Shown in pieces: positions 22,805 through 22,884 of a stretch of 22,884 bases of DNA. The notes beneath the pieces were generated by a model. That model searched no databases. It had not been told where the DNA came from and worked only from the letters and a program-made list of their open reading frames with translations. The position numbers and the translations under genes are program-made. The stretch's first letter is position 1. Each line of letters begins with the position of its first letter. Location of the stretch: positions 1 through 22,884 of the forward strand of contig CAZXMW010000053.1 of assembly GCA_964641415.1 (NCBI GenBank), read 5' to 3'. The DNA comes from JAHECW01 sp964641415 (lineage in GTDB: Bacteria; Acidobacteriota; Thermoanaerobaculia; Thermoanaerobaculales; Sulfomarinibacteraceae).

Positions 22805-22876
22805 CCTGCGCCGGGTCGTGTCAAGGGCGTGGTGAATCGCCCTCGCAGGGCGACCCTTGACACGACCCGGCGCAGG
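22805..22876. repeat. 23-bp perfect inverted repeat with nested hairpin
   Basis: Arms 22805-22827 and 22854-22876 are exact reverse complements. The 26-nt centre contains a second perfect stem, TCGCCCT (22837-22843)/AGGGCGA (22847-22853). Each arm contains a TTGACA reading outward. It is too symmetrical and GC-rich to be chance, lacks a T tract, and could be a cruciform, a terminator for a gene beyond the window, or a small mobile element. Confidence 0.75.
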
Positions 22877-22884
22877 CGCTTGGG

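Noticed and set aside
1..22884. tRNA or rRNA genes
   Set aside because: No cloverleaf with a GGTTCGAATCC-type T-loop or conserved rRNA segments were noticed by eye; a covariance-model scan would be decisive.

Overview
The window is a GC-rich bacterial chromosome segment, densely coding and made mostly of conserved housekeeping genes. The gene set is valS, topA, rpmG, HD-GYP, a DUF4388 protein, tryptophan dioxygenase, an ABC-F ATPase, fmt-rsmB, meaB, a fused radical SAM/DUF2344 protein and an EtfD-like Fe-S oxidoreductase. Together with tracts of GGATAC/GGAAAC-type hexamers, this suggests an uncultured Acidobacteriota-like lineage (Thermoanaerobaculia/Holophagae-like) or another soil or marine phylum. 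The taxonomic call is inference. I see no phage, plasmid, CRISPR, rRNA or tRNA gene.

Layout, left to right. valS (-, archaeal/rickettsial-type ValRS) is divergent from topA (+). rpmG follows topA behind its own strong promoter and intrinsic terminator. Next come a GAF/HD-GYP signalling protein and a TetR-type regulator, both +. The TetR gene abuts, stop to stop, a DUF4388 protein on the - strand. A DUF2147 (secreted)/tryptophan 2,3-dioxygenase pair (-) follows. A 400-base gap with a hexamer tandem array leads into a YbiT-like ABC-F ATPase (+). That gene converges on fmt-rsmB (-) across a perfect palindrome that contains both stop codons. meaB (+) is divergent from fmt. It is followed by the radical SAM/DUF2344 fusion gene, which is stop-start coupled to a PTPS-like gene with altered catalytic residues. 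A small HTH plus degenerate receiver protein (-) follows, with a predicted 200-nt leader. The last gene is a membrane heterodisulfide-reductase-like/EtfD protein (-), whose promoter carries an 8-6-8 perfect palindrome. The final ~390 bases are non-coding and hold a REP-like element with terminal inverted repeats, a second hexamer tract and a 23-bp perfect inverted repeat.

Functionally this is mainly translation and RNA maturation (valS, rpmG, fmt, rsmB, ABC-F), DNA topology (topA) and redox/cofactor metabolism (meaB, radical SAM, PTPS-like, EtfD-like, TDO), plus signalling proteins. I do not see a clear multi-gene novel defence or biosynthetic system. The least ordinary signals are the meaB / rSAM-DUF2344 / non-canonical PTPS run, the palindromic convergent terminator, the operator at the EtfD promoter, and the families of dispersed intergenic repeats.
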